Position numbers and translations under genes: made by a program
In this document: piece after piece, positions 5,350-5,530 of the stretch
Layout: the number at the start of each line of letters is the position of its first letter
How positions within the stretch are numbered: the stretch's first letter is position 1
The notes under the pieces: generated by a model
The model's input: only the letters and a program-made list of their open reading frames with translations
What the model was told of the DNA's origin: nothing
Databases searched by the model: none
From: Geobacter sp.
Lineage (GTDB): Bacteria > Desulfobacterota > Desulfuromonadia > Geobacterales > DSM-12255
Direction of reading: 5' to 3'
DNA: 5,530 nt
NCBI GenBank assembly: GCA_012026855.1
Contig: VEOV01000170.1
Coordinates: forward strand, 1-5,530

Positions 5350-5383
5350 GCGTGCAGAAGGGGATCGACCCCCTCCTGCACGC
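5350..5383 (-). other. Intercistronic 14-bp stem-loop between binding-protein gene and livF
   Basis: On the minus-strand transcript, GCGTGCAGGAGGGG (5383-5370) pairs with CCCCTTCTGCACGC (5363-5350) around the 6-base loop GTCGAT. Thirteen pairs are Watson-Crick and one is G-U. That one position would be an A-C mismatch in a plus-strand RNA, so the full stem forms only in the operon message. No T-run follows, so it is not a classic terminator. Stem-loops at this place, after a binding-protein gene, are known in other transporters to protect the upstream message and give more binding protein than ATPase; that role is inferred here. It ends seven bases before the livF ribosome binding site. Confidence 0.75.
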
Positions 5384-5408
5384 CCTGTTCAGTTAATTTC
5401 AGCCTTGA

Positions 5409-5530
5409 TTACAGCCCCAGCCAGTCTTTCCGGCGCGGAGTTTCCTGGTCTTCCACTTTCTTCATCTTCCCTTTTTCAATGACATAAACAGTTGTCTTGG
5501 TGGTGGGGCGATGGTCATCAGCCGTGTAGG
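5409..5530 (-). CDS. C-terminus of a branched-chain amino acid-type substrate-binding protein (partial)
   Basis: Only the last 40 residues are inside the window; the gene enters from the right edge and stops with TAA at 5411-5409. The visible end reads YTADDHRPTTKTTVYVIEKG followed by KMKKVEDQETPRRKDWLGL. The DHRPTTKxxVY segment is the typical C-terminal strand of type 1 periplasmic binding proteins of the LivJ/LivK (Peripla_BP_6) group. Such proteins capture the ligand in the periplasm and deliver it to the permease driven by LivF. The gene lies 78 bases upstream of livF on the same strand, with the stem-loop between them. The ligand cannot be judged because the binding lobes are outside the window. 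Confidence 0.8.
   Translation of the reverse strand, partial: YTADDHRPTTKTTVYVIEKGKMKKVEDQETPRRKDWLGL

Noticed and set aside
5331..5381. Longer livF starting at GTG 5381
   Set aside because: It would start inside the stem-loop without a ribosome binding site, and the extra residues do not belong to the LivF family.

Overview
The window looks like a chromosomal stretch from a moderately GC-rich Gram-negative bacterium. Desulfuromonadales (Geobacter and relatives) is my best guess. The reasons are a LivF-type ATPase with a basic tail next to a substrate-binding protein, a MerR regulator and a tandem-domain universal stress protein. This assignment is inferred from gene style; no marker gene confirms it.

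Layout: (1) 1-1094, minus strand: a GlxA-family regulator (DJ-1/PfpI-like domain plus AraC helix-turn-helix domain, 126-1094), followed downstream by an open frame that runs off the left edge. (2) 1095-1653: about 560 bases with no convincing gene. It holds a sigma70-like promoter (1353-1381), a 16-bp hairpin followed by a T-run (1439-1485), and four copies of a TGTAGAAAC-type repeat (1501-1604), the last inside an 18-bp near-palindrome. (3) 1654-2274, plus strand: an AT-rich gene for an unrecognised protein with two four-cysteine zinc-ribbon-like modules and two or three membrane segments. (4) 2275-2586: a second non-coding stretch with a TGACAAAT/ATTTGTCA inverted repeat and a promoter/operator-like region. 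(5) 2587-3157: a BrnT/BrnA toxin-antitoxin pair with overlapping genes. (6) 3212-3247: a strong bidirectional terminator. (7) 3273-5530, minus strand: an apparent operon read as substrate-binding protein (partial) - livF - merR - universal stress protein, with a 14-bp hairpin between the first two.

The 1.1-3.2 kb part is visibly more AT-rich than either flank. It carries repeats, a toxin-antitoxin module and an orphan membrane protein, so it reads as an acquired accessory patch between two conserved regions.

The right-hand operon combines uptake of a branched-chain amino acid or other small carboxylate/amide-type substrate (binding protein and LivF) with a MerR-type regulator that has no metal-binding cysteine pattern and a stress protein. 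The permeases and second ATPase would lie beyond the right edge. Short gaps (13 and 26 bases) and good ribosome binding sites support co-transcription. No clearly new multi-gene system is visible. The most promising unexplained items are the repeat cluster plus zinc-ribbon membrane protein, the possible small RNA at about 1388-1486, and the intercistronic hairpin.
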